Below are positions 24,611-36,984 of a stretch of DNA of 64,000 nucleotides, in pieces (positions within the stretch are counted from its first letter, which is position 1; every line of letters begins with the position of its first letter). This DNA comes from Mallotus nudiflorus (lineage: Eukaryota > Streptophyta > Magnoliopsida > Malpighiales > Euphorbiaceae): positions 1,105,501-1,169,500 of the forward strand of contig CANTUR010000644.1 in NCBI GenBank assembly GCA_947683625.1, given 5' to 3'. The notes beneath the pieces were generated by a model that was given only the letters and a program-made list of their open reading frames with translations, was not told the origin of the DNA and made no database searches. The position numbers and the translations under genes are program-made.

Positions 24611-24826
24611 AAAAGTAAGGAAAAAAGATTATAATCTTATTCATATTCAAACAAATTATAGCAACGGTAACCATAATTATAGCCAAGAATTCTAGACTTT
24701 CTATGTGCAGATTATACAAAATAAGAAAGAAAAAAGATATGCTAGATGTTGTTTCCTTAAGTGTTTAGAGTTGATATGTCTCATAGAAGTGATCTATAGT
24801 TGGTCTAAGATTTGATATCTTCTTTA
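24611..24826 (-). repeat. Copia 1 3' LTR
   Basis: It shares long blocks with 29930-30111 (for example agtgtttagagtt and gaagtgatctat) and with 29322-29400 (gattataatct, attcatattca). It lacks the approximately 490-bp insertion present in the other LTR. Confidence 0.8.
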
Positions 24827-24839
24827 CCCTTTCTCAAAT

Positions 24840-27800
24840 TAGAGGAAATGATTGAATGAACTCTAAGTTTAAACCATAAATTCTAAAAGGGAACTTTAGC
24901 TAATGGTTTTATGAAAATGTCTATGACCTTTTGATAAGAGTGACCAAATCGAGTAACAAGATTTCCAAGAACTACCTTTTCTCTGATGAAATGATAGTCA
25001 ATGGCTATATGCTTCGAGCAAGGATGAAACATGAGATTTACAGTTATGTATAAAGCAATGAGATTATTTGAAAATAACTAAAGACCTTGATGGAGGCATA
25101 TCCTAATATCTTTGAGTAGATAAGTGATCTATGTGAATTTAGCAGTGGTGACTGCTATAGCCCTATATTCTGCTTCCTAACTTGATTGGGAAATAGTGGG
25201 TTGATTTAAATGACCAAAAGATGCAATTGCTACCAAGAAAAATACAATACCTAGAGGTACTCCTTCTTGTGGTTGGGCATCTAGCCTAATCAGCATCACA
25301 GAATTCGTATAGGTTAAAGGTACTTTGGTACTTGAAGTAAATTCCAAAGTCAAAAGTCTTTACATATTGTAATGTTCATTTAACTAGTTTATAATCACCA
25401 ATGGTTGGTTGTTGTACATTTTGACAAATCTTGTGGACTGCTTGAACAATGTTGGGCCTTGTATAAGTAAGATATAAGAGAGCACCTGTAAGGCTATAGT
25501 AATTTTAAGCATCAACAGTGAACTTTCAGTGCCATTGGATTGTTCAAATGTGAACTTTATTCTAAACCATCTTTGATGAGTAACTCCTTTGTTCTAAACT
25601 AGTTTTGATGAGTAAATCCTTTGCATATTTGTCTTGAGAGAGTGTAAGACCTATATCTATATATTGAACTTCAAGACTAAAAAAGTAGTGTAGCCTTCCT
25701 TGATCTTTAATAGTGAATTCTCGACCCAAGATTGTGATGAGTAACTGAATTAGGTGATCTTCATTACCTGTTAACATAATATTATCTACATATATGAGAC
25801 ACTAGACTGAACAAAAAAAATAAAGAATGAGGAATTGGCATTACTGCATCTAAATCCAAAATTAATCAAGAATTTTGATAGCCGATCAAACCAAGCTCTT
25901 GGAGCTTATTTAATTCCATTAGTGGACTTATAAAGATTTCACACAGAATGAGGTAAGTGAGCATCCTTGAATCCTAGTGGTTATTTTATAAAAATGGTTT
26001 CACTAAGCTGTCTATGCAAGAATGCATTTTTGACATCGAGCTAACCCAACATCCACTTTAAAGTGACAATAATGGCAAATACAAATCGTATCATAGTCAT
26101 TTTTATAACCGGGCTAAAGGTTTCATTGTAGTTGATCCCATGAACTTGAGTGTATCCTTGAGCAACTAATCGAGCTTTGTACCAATCAAAGTACTATCCT
26201 TGTTTAATTTGGTTTTGAAAATCCATTTGGATCCAATGACATTGGTGTGAGTGGGTATTAGTAAAAGAGTCGATGTTTTATTATCATATAAAGCCTTGAT
26301 TTCTTCCTTTATAGCTTTGTACTGATGGGGCAGAGATAAGGCTTGTCTCCAAGTTTTGGGTTCTTTAATGTCTATATAGCATGTGAAGCTATTAGTGGTA
26401 TGCAGTCTTTAATCTTTGGTGTTTCACTTACTAGTTGTGGATCAAGAGTTAGATTTTATGCAAGTTGATGGCTTGTGATCATATGGTGCCTTCATTCATG
26501 TCCATTACTTGTAAAGGGAATAGTTAGTTTAATAACTTAATTTTCAAATATATTGTTAAAGTCATCATAAGGAACATAGATTTTATAAGAGAGATTTGTT
26601 TGAGAGTTGTTGGCATCATTTGATGCATTGATAGGTGCTGAAATCTATTGGAAAGCATTGGGTGTTGAAGCTGCTATTAGTCTTTATTCACCATGTGGCG
26701 GAGCTAATGTTGTCATTGTTCTATTTTCATCATGGATTGAAGCTAATGTTGTTGATGTATGCTCATTATAAGACTCTAGAGTGAGATTTTTATTACATAG
26801 GAGATTATCATTATACTGTTCATGGATGCTAGGTTCAGGTCCAAAATTTTCATTACCCTTTTTTTGACAATATCATTATGAGAAGTGTCACCAAAGTGTT
26901 CAGGTCTAAATATGAGCATTTTCTTTTTATTCCTCTCATTATTATCTTTAGGATTTGTAGGAGTTGTCCTTTTCTAAGTCTAGGCTGCCTTATCACTACA
27001 AAACCCGAGTTCTGTGAAAGTGTCCAGGTGCTCAATTATAACTTTATCAAAAGAAAAATTGCTTTCTTCAAATACGACATGTCGTGATATATATATATAT
27101 ATATATATATTGAGTTAGTAATAGGGTCAAAGCATCGATATCTCTTGTGTACGGACTATAACCAATAAACACACATGGATAGGTTTTCTTGGAAAATTTA
27201 TCCTTACTGTAATTTCATAGATATAGGAAGCACCTACATCCAAAGCATCTCAAATTGCCATAGTTAGGGTTGGTGCCAAAAAGTTTAAAAATGAATTTTC
27301 TATTTGTAATTTTATGGAAGGAAGCCTATTAATTAAAAATACTGCAGAGAGAAAAGCATTAATCCAAAATTTCATAGGCAGTTTTGATTTAAAAAGCAAA
27401 GTTAAACCAATTTTGACAATATGATGATGCTTTCATTCTGTAACTCCATTTTGTTCTAGAGTGTTGGTGCAAGAGTATTAATGATGATTGCCACATTTTT
27501 AAGATGATTTTCAAATTTTGTAGAAATAAATTCACCACCTCTATCACCTTGAAAAATTTTAATCCTTTTTTCAAAATAATTTTCAATCAACTTTTGTTAT
27601 TTAATAAATTACTTACTAAAATCTAATTTTCTTTTTAAAAGAATTGACTAAGAGCATCTAGAAAAGTCATCAATGATAATAGTATAGTATTTGAAATTTT
27701 AACAAGACGAGATGGGGAAGGATCCCATAAATCACAATGTAGTTTTTTAAGAGGTTGATTTGAAATACTCATAGATGTATTAAATAGAATTTACAGCTTT

Positions 27801-29266
27801 TACCCATTTGACACGAGGGACAAATGGTTCCTTATTTCTCCTATTTTGAATTATTAACTAAATTTTTATTTTATAACAGCTTTAAAATCTTAGGATTAGT
27901 ATGTCCAAGCCTTTAATGCCATATGGTAGATTTAGTACTATTAGCAATAGCTGATAAAGCAACATGTTTTAATTCTTTTAAAGCATATAAGCCTCCTCAC
28001 TCTGTGCCTTTAACTATCACCTTTCCTTAGAGATTCTCAATAAAAATTCATTAGGTGTGAACATAATCTGACAAGAATTATCATGAGTTAATTGTTTAAT
28101 AGAAAGAAGATTTTTAGTTATGTCAAGAATAATTAAAACCTTCTTACGATTAAGTGTTCCATTATTAGTTTGTATCTTACCTTCACCTATATGAGTAATT
28201 TTTAAAGATTCTCCATCACCTATATATAGGGATTTGTTACCATGATATGGAACTAGTTTAGAAATTTTACCAATATTGTTCATGATATGAGTGGTAACAC
28301 TTGAATTCGTATATAATGTGGTGTCATGATTATTATTGACCTTGAGTGCAACTAATGCTTAAGGCAAATCTTCTTCTACTTGGAAGGAATGATCAAACCG
28401 ACTTTAATATTTAATGGTAGTGCTATTCTGCTTTTTAAAAATTTGGCATATAACATTTTTAGTGGACTGATTTCCTTAATAAACAGATTTAGTGGCCTAA
28501 TTTTTGTTCACCTTTTTAGTTTGATTTAGTTATCCTCAACTAGCCACTAGTCTAAACCCACGGCCTATAAAATTAAAGCAATCTCCATGGCTTAGTAGGC
28601 TTGTTCATGATTGATTTCATTAGATTCATTCTCCAATTGAATCAGTTGATTATGCGCCTTAGGAGACAAAATAAATTAGTTATAAGATGGGTATGGAGGT
28701 TTAGTTAGCATGGCCATCCTAAAATCCTTATATTTCATACCAAGTCCTTTTGCAAGCTGAAAGACTTTGTTATTCTAATCAAGAGGTTTTTTAATAGTAT
28801 CAAGGTTATCACATAAGCCCTTGAATTTTTGTAGATACTTGTTGAGAGATATATTTCTTTTTGTCAAAGTCATAAGGGTTTCATTAAAAAGAACCTCCTT
28901 TTCCTTTGAGTTGGGCAATAACTTGTCTTCGATTGATTTCCATACATTGAAGGCTAAAGTGGTGTCATCAACATTAAGGAGAACCTCCTCATCAATGGTT
29001 CCCAATAATCAAGTGATTAGAAGACCATCATTGTTGAGCCAAGTTGTATGTTCTAGATTAAGGATAACCTCTTCGTTATCGGAGGTAATTATCGTCATTG
29101 GTTCACTTCCTTCATTCAAGTAGTGTTGAATGTAAAACTTCAAACCAAAGGAAGAATTTATGATTTCTATAGCAAAAATTTTGATTGAGTGAGTTTTATT
29201 ATAACCAAAACTCGAACATTGATGAAAGTTTTGGATTGTAAGTGTGGTTTCAGTTGTCTTAGCCAT
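24840..29266 (-). pseudogene. Copia 1 gag-pol pseudogene
   Basis: The gag start is the ATG at 29266, followed by a gag domain (28775-29005, with FNVWKSIEDKLLP and LMTLTKRNISLNKYLQKFK). The protease/pre-integrase segment is at 28017-28283 (TKNLLSIKQLTHDNSC). An integrase core remnant lies near 27480-27580 (FQGDRGGEFIS). RT is at 25562-25800, where the catalytic box reads YVDN instead of YVDD, and RNase H is near 25140-25200 (EAEYRAIAVTT). Stops and slips occur throughout. A (TA)n tract at about 27088-27110 interrupts the integrase-RT region. The polyprotein cannot be made. Confidence 0.85.
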
Positions 29267-29321
29267 GGGACTGAATAATTTTGCTTTTCTTCCCTCGTGT
29301 GTAATGAGCTTTGATACTATA

Positions 29322-30111
29322 AAAAGGGTAAAGAGAAGATTATAATCTCATTCATATTCATACAAGACTATAGCCTCTCCTATACATACATACATACGAG
29401 AAAAGAAAGAAGCAGAATTGGGGGTAAATTCTATGAATGGTACCAAAACTTTTCCCTTGATTACAAAATGGTAACATTAATTCAATTTGTATCTTTTTAG
29501 TTCCTAAACTTCAATTTTAGTTTCACAAGGAAGTATAATACAACAATCCAACCAATTTTAATAAAGTGGCAACTAGAGTTGCCATATTTTATACCACATT
29601 ATAAGCCATGTTAGTGTGACTCAACTTTTCTTTTTTTAAAATTTTTTTTCAATAAAATGGCTAATTAAATAATTTTAACTTTTTTATTAAAAAAAAAAGA
29701 GAAAAAGTTTACTCATACCGACATGGCTTCTAATGTGGCATAAAACGTGGAAACTATGGTTGTCACGTCATTAAAATTGGCCAAATTATTGTATTCTACT
29801 TCCATGTGAAACTAAAATTGAAGTTTAGGAACCAAAAAGATACAAATTAAAGTAATGTTACTATATTGTAATCAAGGGTAAAGTTTTTGTACCGTTAATA
29901 GAATTTGCCTTATAATTGGTTACCAATGGTAACCAAAATTATAGCAACATTAACTAGAATTATAGTTAAGAATTCTAGAGTTTCTATATGCAAATTATAC
30001 AAAATAAGGAAGAAAAATGATATGTTAGCCGTTGTTGCCTTAAGTGTTTAGAGTTAATATGTCTTATAGAAGTGATCTATGGTTGGTTTGACAATTGATA
30101 TCTTCTTCACA
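29322..30111 (-). repeat. Copia 1 5' LTR, carrying an inserted MITE
   Basis: Its two halves (29322 to about 29420 and about 29912-30111) match consecutive parts of the left LTR. Between them sits an inverted-repeat element absent from the left LTR. The outer end reads TGTGAAGAAG on the minus strand. Confidence 0.75.
29421..29911. mobile_element. Mutator-type MITE with about 200-bp terminal inverted repeats
   Basis: The left arm (29421 to about 29632) and the complement of the right arm (about 29707-29911) align for about 200 bp. Shared blocks include cttgattaca, gtatcttttt, cctaaacttcaattttag and gccatgt. A short AT spacer joins them. The flanks agaattggg (29414-29422) and ataattggt (29912-29920) agree at 7 of 9 positions, compatible with a decayed 9-bp Mutator-type duplication. 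There is no coding capacity, and transcription through it would give a long hairpin. Confidence 0.8.
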
Positions 30112-30538
30112 CCAACAACAAGAGGCGCCTCACCAAGATAAACCTTGCCTAGATAAATTCCCAACATAATTACACAAACAGTTCTCAAATATGTTTAAAG
30201 ACATACTTAAAAGTGAAATCGATAAATTAAGTGAAGTCATAAAAGATTCACATAAGGCACCATCCACACCAGCATTTGAACAAGATTAGCAGCTACTAGC
30301 AGAACCAGGTCAAAGTAAGCCTGAAGTTAGAGGAGTACCATCAGAAGGTATGTACTAATTATTATATCAGCTACATGTGTAATTTAATGAATACCCTTCT
30401 CATAAATTCTAATTTCGTATTACCCTTTGGACTTACTAATTGATTTTTTTTAATATAGAGGTTTTAGGATCCATTCCTTCTGGCCCTAAATGATTATTGA
30501 GGCTCCTAACATGATGGATACACAACACCTACGATTCT
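30112..30538 (+). pseudogene. Coding-like remnant with one intron, unidentified
   Basis: A plus-strand frame beginning near 30113 contains a hydrophilic, helix-prone stretch (MFKDILKSEIDKLSEVIKD) and a Pro/Glu-rich stretch, with two in-frame stops. A plausible intron follows, with donor GAAG|GTATGT at about 30347 and acceptor AATATAG near 30460. I do not recognise the family. It could be a decayed host exon or part of a DNA transposon gene. It lies between Copia 1 and the small hAT-type element. Confidence 0.3.
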
Positions 30539-31146
30539 ATCTCTAGCAGGGCTAGCCTAAAGGTATTTGTGGCCCTAGGTAATTTTTTTAATTTTTAGAT
30601 TTAAAATTATCAATTAACTATATTTTTTAGATATTAATTATTTTATGTTATTAAATTAAATAAATTAAAAAATAGTTTGAAATTAGTACCAATATTGATT
30701 CTAATTTAAAAGCACAAAATTTTAAATTTTTTCAACTAAAAAATTATACGTGTATTTAAGTTATTATATTGAAAGTATGAAAAATCAATTAAATTTTAGT
30801 GAGAGAGTGTGAATTTATAAAATGTAAAGGACTATAATAAAATTTAATTAGTTAAAAGAAAGTAATGGCCTCTAATTGTCCCTTTCCCCTAGTTTTGACA
30901 TTTTGAATCTAAAAATAAAAATAAAATTATTTGGCAAATAATTTAATCTAAAAATAACAAAATACAACATAAAAAAGAGATGAATAAATTAAAACTACAA
31001 TATTATTTATATTTACTTTTAATACCATTGAATAAAATTTATTGTACATATTTAATAGTAAAGTTATTTAAAAAATAAATTTTATTTTATAAATAAAATA
31101 GAATGACTAATTCTAAAAAAATAAAATAGAATAAAAAATTATTTAA

Positions 31147-31249
<103 letters not shown>

Positions 31250-31299
31250 TCCAATTTTTGAAGGGGCCCTAGGAATAGGCCTTAGTAGCCTTTGCCTAG

Positions 31300-31483
31300 T
31301 GTAATGACCGATATATTTTTAATTAATATAAATATATTTTGGGAACTCTATTATTTAAAATACTAAAGTTATTAATATACTATTGTTATTATATTTTTTA
31401 ATATATAGCATTATTATTATTATTTCTATTGTTATTAATATTATTATTTTAACTAGGGTTATTTTTATTATTGTTATATGTTT

Positions 31484-31541
<58 letters not shown>

Positions 31542-34257
31542 TTAAAGCCCAAGGCTCAGTCAACCCCTATCTCCCTACCCTTTTCTTCTTTCATTTTTGT
31601 CCCGTTTCTTCCCATTTCTTCCCTTTCTCTCCCGTTACTTTCTTCTTTTCTAGCCACTATCGTCTGTTTCTTTCTTCTTCATGTTGTCTTCCTTCTCTTC
31701 CAGTAGCACACCATCGCCTACTTCTTTCTTCTTTTTGTTGTTTTAATAGCAACAACATCAACGACATCAACATCAACAACAGTAGTGGCAGCAACATCAA
31801 CATTAACAACAACAACAGCAACAACAACAACAACAACAACAACAATAACAGGGACAACAACATCAACAACAGTAGCAGCTCTCCCTGTCCTAGATTTCTG
31901 TTTTAGGTGAGTTCTAGGTTAATTTAGTTGAGTTGTGAGGTTGATTTATGGGTTGATTCGATGTTGTTTGTTAGTTAATTATTAGTTAATTGTTAGCTGT
32001 TTATTAGTTATTGTGTTTATTTTAATTTTTAGTTAATTAATAAAATTTTTGCTTAATTTATTTTTAATATTTGGTTGATTTTTGAGTTGATATATATGTA
32101 CTTAGTTGATTTTAAATTATTTTAGTTAATTTTAATTATGGATATTTTTGAATATTTTAATAATATAAATTGTAATTTTTGTTAATTATGTTAATTAATT
32201 ATTTTGGTTGGAAATTTGAGTAATTAGTGTTAGTATTTTAAGTTAATAATTTTTGTGTTAATAAAATTATTTTTAGTAAATTTATATTAGTTTTGAGGAG
32301 TTATTATGTTTATGTGAATATTGGAATTTTGGGGGTAATTATGTAATTTGGTTGAAAATATAGTTAAATTATATTTTAAATGGTTTTAGAATTTTATAGA
32401 GTATTAGAATAATTTTTATAAATTAATTACTATTTTTAACTATATAATTCTAATTTTTGAAAATTATATTCAAATATTAAATTATTTATTATTTTGTGAT
32501 GAAATGGATTTTTAATTAATTTTATAATATATTTAAACTATCTAAATAATTAAATGTGAATTTGACTATTTTATGATGAATAATTGTAAAATTTGGATTT
32601 TATTAATATTATATAAATTATTGGAATTTTATTATCTAATTTGGAAAAATAATTATTTTTAATATTTTATTATTTAAATAAATTAAATTGTGGCTTCTTG
32701 GATATTTTATGGATTTTTAATGATTTTAAATATTTATTATTAAATTATTTATTTTTGGTGGATTGTGAACCTTGGTTGGAGATTTGAGTAGTTTAGGATC
32801 TCAACCTGAGGTGTTGAGCTTGTGTGAATTTAGAAGTGCGTTTGCTTGCAAGATTGACTCTACTTCGGTAGAAGGATGTTCGTTTTACATAGAAGATTTT
32901 GCTAAATTTTTGATAGTTTTCTCGTAAAACGTGACATCTGATCAATCCTAATTTTTGAATTATGAGTTAAGTCTTCCTTAGAAATTCTAAAAGTTAGGAT
33001 TTCTGTTTTCTGATTGTCATTTCATTTTCTGTCTTTTAGCTGCTCCTCCAATTGTGTCTACCAGTCGAGGTCATATCAGAGGAGCGCCTTCATTTTGTAA
33101 GTTAATATTTGATTTACGTGTTGGGTTTTCGAATTAAATACATAATTGCTGATGAATTTAAATTTTTGAGATTCTAGTCAACATTTTTTAAATAATGTTG
33201 CATGATTTAATTTATAGTTGATTTATTTTATTTTTATTTATTGTAATTTTTCTTGTTTTATTTTCATTTATTTTAAATAAACTATGATAGAACGAGCTAC
33301 TTGATGGATTTCATTAAAATCGTGTGTGCACCGGTAAATATTTGATTATATTACTAGGGCCGATGGTCTGGTGATATTTTGCTTTCGGACACCGCCAATA
33401 ATATAATATTTGACTATTTAATAAATACTGGGGTTGATGGTCTAGTGATACTTTGCTCTCGGACACTGCCAATATAGTTGGATTAATATTTATTAAAACA
33501 CTGAGGTTGATGGTCTGATAATATTTTGCTCTCGGACACTGCCAGTGATATTTGATTAAGTGATGTGACTGCGGCTGTGCATCTTGGTGATGCTTTGCTC
33601 TCGGGATCCAGCAGTCTTGGATATAAGTGAGCCAAATGACTGTTAAAAATTGATAACTCGGGTTCTACCTAAATTTTTTATACTAAAATATTTTAAAAAG
33701 TACTTAAATATTTATTTATTTCCTTTTGAAAAATGGGTTTCTTATATATATATATCAAAGAATTTGAATAAAATTATAAATACATTATATTTTCATAAAA
33801 GCTTATTTTAAAAAAAAATTCAAACTGTATTCATTTCTTTTATTAATTTACTCAGTGAGGTCTTACTTCCCTCAATTTTTTTTTCAGGAGTTTGAGAGCT
33901 TTTTCAACGGCTATTTTATGTAGGTTTATATAGTTATATCCGTATTAGTATCTGTGTATCGCAGTAGAGAACTGTATAACTGCAGATTTTAAATTTGGAT
34001 ATTATGTATTGAGATTTATGTACTGAGATACTATTTTATATAACTGACGATGTTTATGTTATGCACCATGATATTATGTTTAATTAAATTGTGAAAAATC
34101 AGTTTGATAATGTGTATTATAATTTAATCATTTTATTGTGAGATTTTAAAGTGAAATATTCCGCGTTTTTCTTTTAAGGCTCAATATAAATTTCGGTAAT
34201 TTTATAATTTTTTATTTTCTAATGTCGATCACATACTCCTGAGTTTAGATCGTGACA
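31300..34257 (+). mobile_element. Solo LTR of the chromodomain-Gypsy group, plus orientation
   Basis: It starts tgtaatgacc and ends atcgtgaca (TG...CA), with flanks cctag (31295-31299) and cctaa (34258-34262) that agree at 4 of 5 positions as a target duplication. Its architecture mirrors the Gypsy LTR at 9439-12528 in reverse. It has a (TG)n(TA)n tract at 31484-31537, a pyrimidine-rich leader and (CAA)n at about 31745-31880. Three gatggtct...ctcggacactgcc subrepeats lie at about 33360-33545, and an actcagtgaggtct block near 33850. No internal region is attached, so it arose by LTR-LTR recombination or was always single. Confidence 0.8.
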
Positions 34258-34281
34258 CCTAAAATCAGGTCTGATCTCTAG

Positions 34282-35795
34282 TTTAGTTCATTTCACGAAA
34301 AAGAATGTTTCTGGAAAATTTTTGAAGATGTGCGTAGTTTAATTTGTTTCTGGTTAATTTCATGTTATTAATTCATATGATTTTAATAAAAATCAATAAT
34401 TTTATAACTCAGTGTTAACTCTCTCTCTCTCTTTCTGACGAAAAATATGGTTCTCGCGCAAATAAGGTTATAAAAATGAATAAAAGTACGAGTCAACTTA
34501 AATTATTTTCTAACATCAAGAACCGTATCGAATTTATAATAAGTAGTCTTACACTTTAAGTTACTTAATGGTATTTATGAATTAATTACTACACATGAAT
34601 TTGTGTACGACGCGGTTTCTGAATTAATATATAATAGTTACAAATTTGTGCTCTGCATCCATAAATTATATTTTTCTTTCTGAGATTTAACTTAATTTAT
34701 ACTTTCTTTCATTTTGTTTAAAAATCATTTTTTTTATATTTTTTAGTTTTAATTCTGACAACATTTTAACCATTCTATTGCATTTTTACATTAACAAATA
34801 AGGCATTCTACTCTCACAATTTTATAAAAACTAATACTTTGATCCTCTTTATTTTAATAAAATAAAAAATGATGTTCTTTTTGAATTTTTTTAAATTAAA
34901 ATAAAAATTTTACTAAATTTTAACAATTATACATATCTTTATCAATATTTTAAAATTAAAAAATCAAATTATAACCTTGATAAATTCATTAATTTTTATT
35001 AATTTTATTTTATATTTAATTGTGTGTTTGATTTCATTAATTTTATCTTCTTTTAAAGTGATTCATATTATATATTAGTTTAATTTTAGATAAATACTAT
35101 TTTAAATGAAACTTTAATAAAATTAAGTAAAAGAATAAATATATAAAAATTTATCAATTACTAAACTTACAACTTGACTTTTGAATTAACACATTGATGA
35201 AGTTATGTGTACATCTCTAAAATTTAGTTAGTATTAAAATTTTAAATGTAAAATAATTAAAATATTAAAGGACTAAATTATTTTATTTTAGAAGAACTTA
35301 GGGATTAAACTATTTTATTTTTATAAAATAAAAGTAATTAAATGTCTTTTGATATAAAAAAAAAAAAAACCTAACTAAAAAAATTAATAGAACGGCTTAA
35401 GTGTTGATGGAATTAAAATTGAAGGATGAAAAAACTCGATTTTCAAATAAGAGGGAGAAAAGTGTGACTTAGATCAAATCTCATAAAAAAAAAAATAATT
35501 TGCTTGATTTTTATTTAATTATTTTAAATATAAATAAAATTAATTAATTCAATAATTTTAATTAAATAGTTTTAATAGAATGAGAAGTATAAATTGATCA
35601 AGTAATTTTTAAAAAATAAAAACTCAGCTCTTTTAAATTTAACTGTGTAATTTTTGTAAGGATGCAAAATGACACAAACCTATTTAATAATCTCAGAGCT
35701 TAACTTCTAAGTATAAAAATATTTAAGTATTTTAAAAGACAAGTAAAATAAAATAATTCAGTTTATTTACTAATTAAGTAATTTTGATAAAATGG

Positions 35796-35844
<49 letters not shown>
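34282..35844. other. AT-rich sequence without recognisable features
   Basis: No coding frame, RNA gene or clear repeat is seen. A (TA)n tract begins at about 35799 and leads into the tandem repeat that follows. Confidence 0.5.
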
Positions 35845-35849
<5 letters not shown>

Positions 35850-36010
35850 CAAAAAAATAATGTAATTTTGATAAATAAATTCAATAATTTTAATAAAATG
35901 ATTGGATATCCACACATATAACAAACCAAAGTCATTAACTGAAAAAAGAAAAAGAAAAAGTGTATATATAGAATAAAGGTATGAGCTCAGTGGGTTGAAA
36001 ATCAGAAAGG

Positions 36011-36061
<51 letters not shown>

Positions 36062-36430
36062 AAAATACAAAAAAATAATGTAATTTTGATAAATAAATTC
36101 AATAATTTTAATAAATGATTGAATACCCACACACATATAACAAACCAAAGTCATTAACTGAAAAAAGAAAAAGAAAAAGTGTATATATAAAATAAAGGTA
36201 TGAGTTCAATGGTTTGAAAATCTGAAAGGTACATATATATAAATATATAAAATTTTAAAATACAAAAAATTAATGTAATTTTGATAAATAAATTCGATAA
36301 TTTTAATAAAATGATTGAATACACACATATAACAAACGAAAGTCCTTAACTGAAAAAAAAAAAAGAAAAAAAAAGCGTACATATAAAATAAAGGTATGAG
36401 CTCAATGGGTTGAAAATCTGAAAGGATAGT
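35845..36430. repeat. Three tandem copies of about 200 bp
   Basis: Units starting near 35845, 36058 and 36252 share tacaaaaaaataatgtaatt, ttgataaataaattc, acaaaccaaagtc, aaaaagtgtatatata and ggtatgagctca blocks. The units end in (TA)n tracts of very different length. They are otherwise highly alike, suggesting recent local duplication. Confidence 0.85.
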
Positions 36431-36656
36431 CCATATAAAAGTTAGGGACTTAAAAAAAATTTTGATTCTATAAATTTTGGTTATGTAGAAATGGACAGTG
36501 ATTGGTGTTGTAAGTCGCAACACAAATAGTGTGTCGCGACACAAATAGTGTGCCCACATGAAGACAAATATATATATATATATATTTGCCTCTAATATAG
36601 GGGGGTCATCTACCAAGGGGAGGAGGAGCTTTTGGTAAATTTGTGGGTAGCGACTA
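36431..36656. other. Short spacer before Copia 2
   Basis: Contains a near-perfect repeated word (cgcaacacaaatagtgtg and cgcgacacaaatagtgtg, about 36518-36552) and a short (TA)n. No coding sequence. Confidence 0.5.
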
Positions 36657-36819
36657 TGAAATCAGTAAGGTTGAATAATTCATTAAGTGATTTTAGATAT
36701 ACATTTATACAACTTCTTGATAGAGATAATGGTTAGCAATATTCTACCCTATGACAAATACATTTACTTTATAACAAACACATAAGATAACAATCTTAAG
36801 AGATAAGGAGATATAGCAA
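36657..36819 (-). repeat. Copia 2 3' LTR
   Basis: Starts tgaaatcagtaagg and aligns along its length with 42353-42518. Confidence 0.8.
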
Positions 36820-36984
36820 ACTATTGCCATTGCTCAAGTTAGATTTCCATTTTGTTTGAGACTAAGTTGCAAATGGTGCTATCAAAATTAGATTTTTGTC
36901 TTCATAAGAACAGGTTGTTAATTAATTCACTAGGTTATTGTCCATCCAACACTTTAATAATTTCTACTCTAAAATTCCACTTCG

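Larger units (their letters stand above)
24611..30111 (-). mobile_element. Ty1/Copia retrotransposon 1
   Basis: LTRs of about 216 bp (24611-24826) and, after discounting an inserted MITE, about 300 bp (29322-30111) flank a minus-strand gag-protease-integrase-RT-RNase H series. Integrase precedes RT, which defines Copia. A degenerate initiator-Met primer site (TAGTATCAAAGC) lies near 29310-29321 and a purine-rich tract (TTTGAGAAAGGG) near 24827-24840. LTR edges are approximate because both have decayed, and no clear target duplication was read. Confidence 0.8.

Noticed and set aside
31478..31906. 142-codon frame with poly-Asn and Tyr-Ile repeats
   Set aside because: It translates a (TA)n tract, a pyrimidine-rich LTR leader and a (CAA)n tract of the solo LTR. 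No conserved domain is seen.
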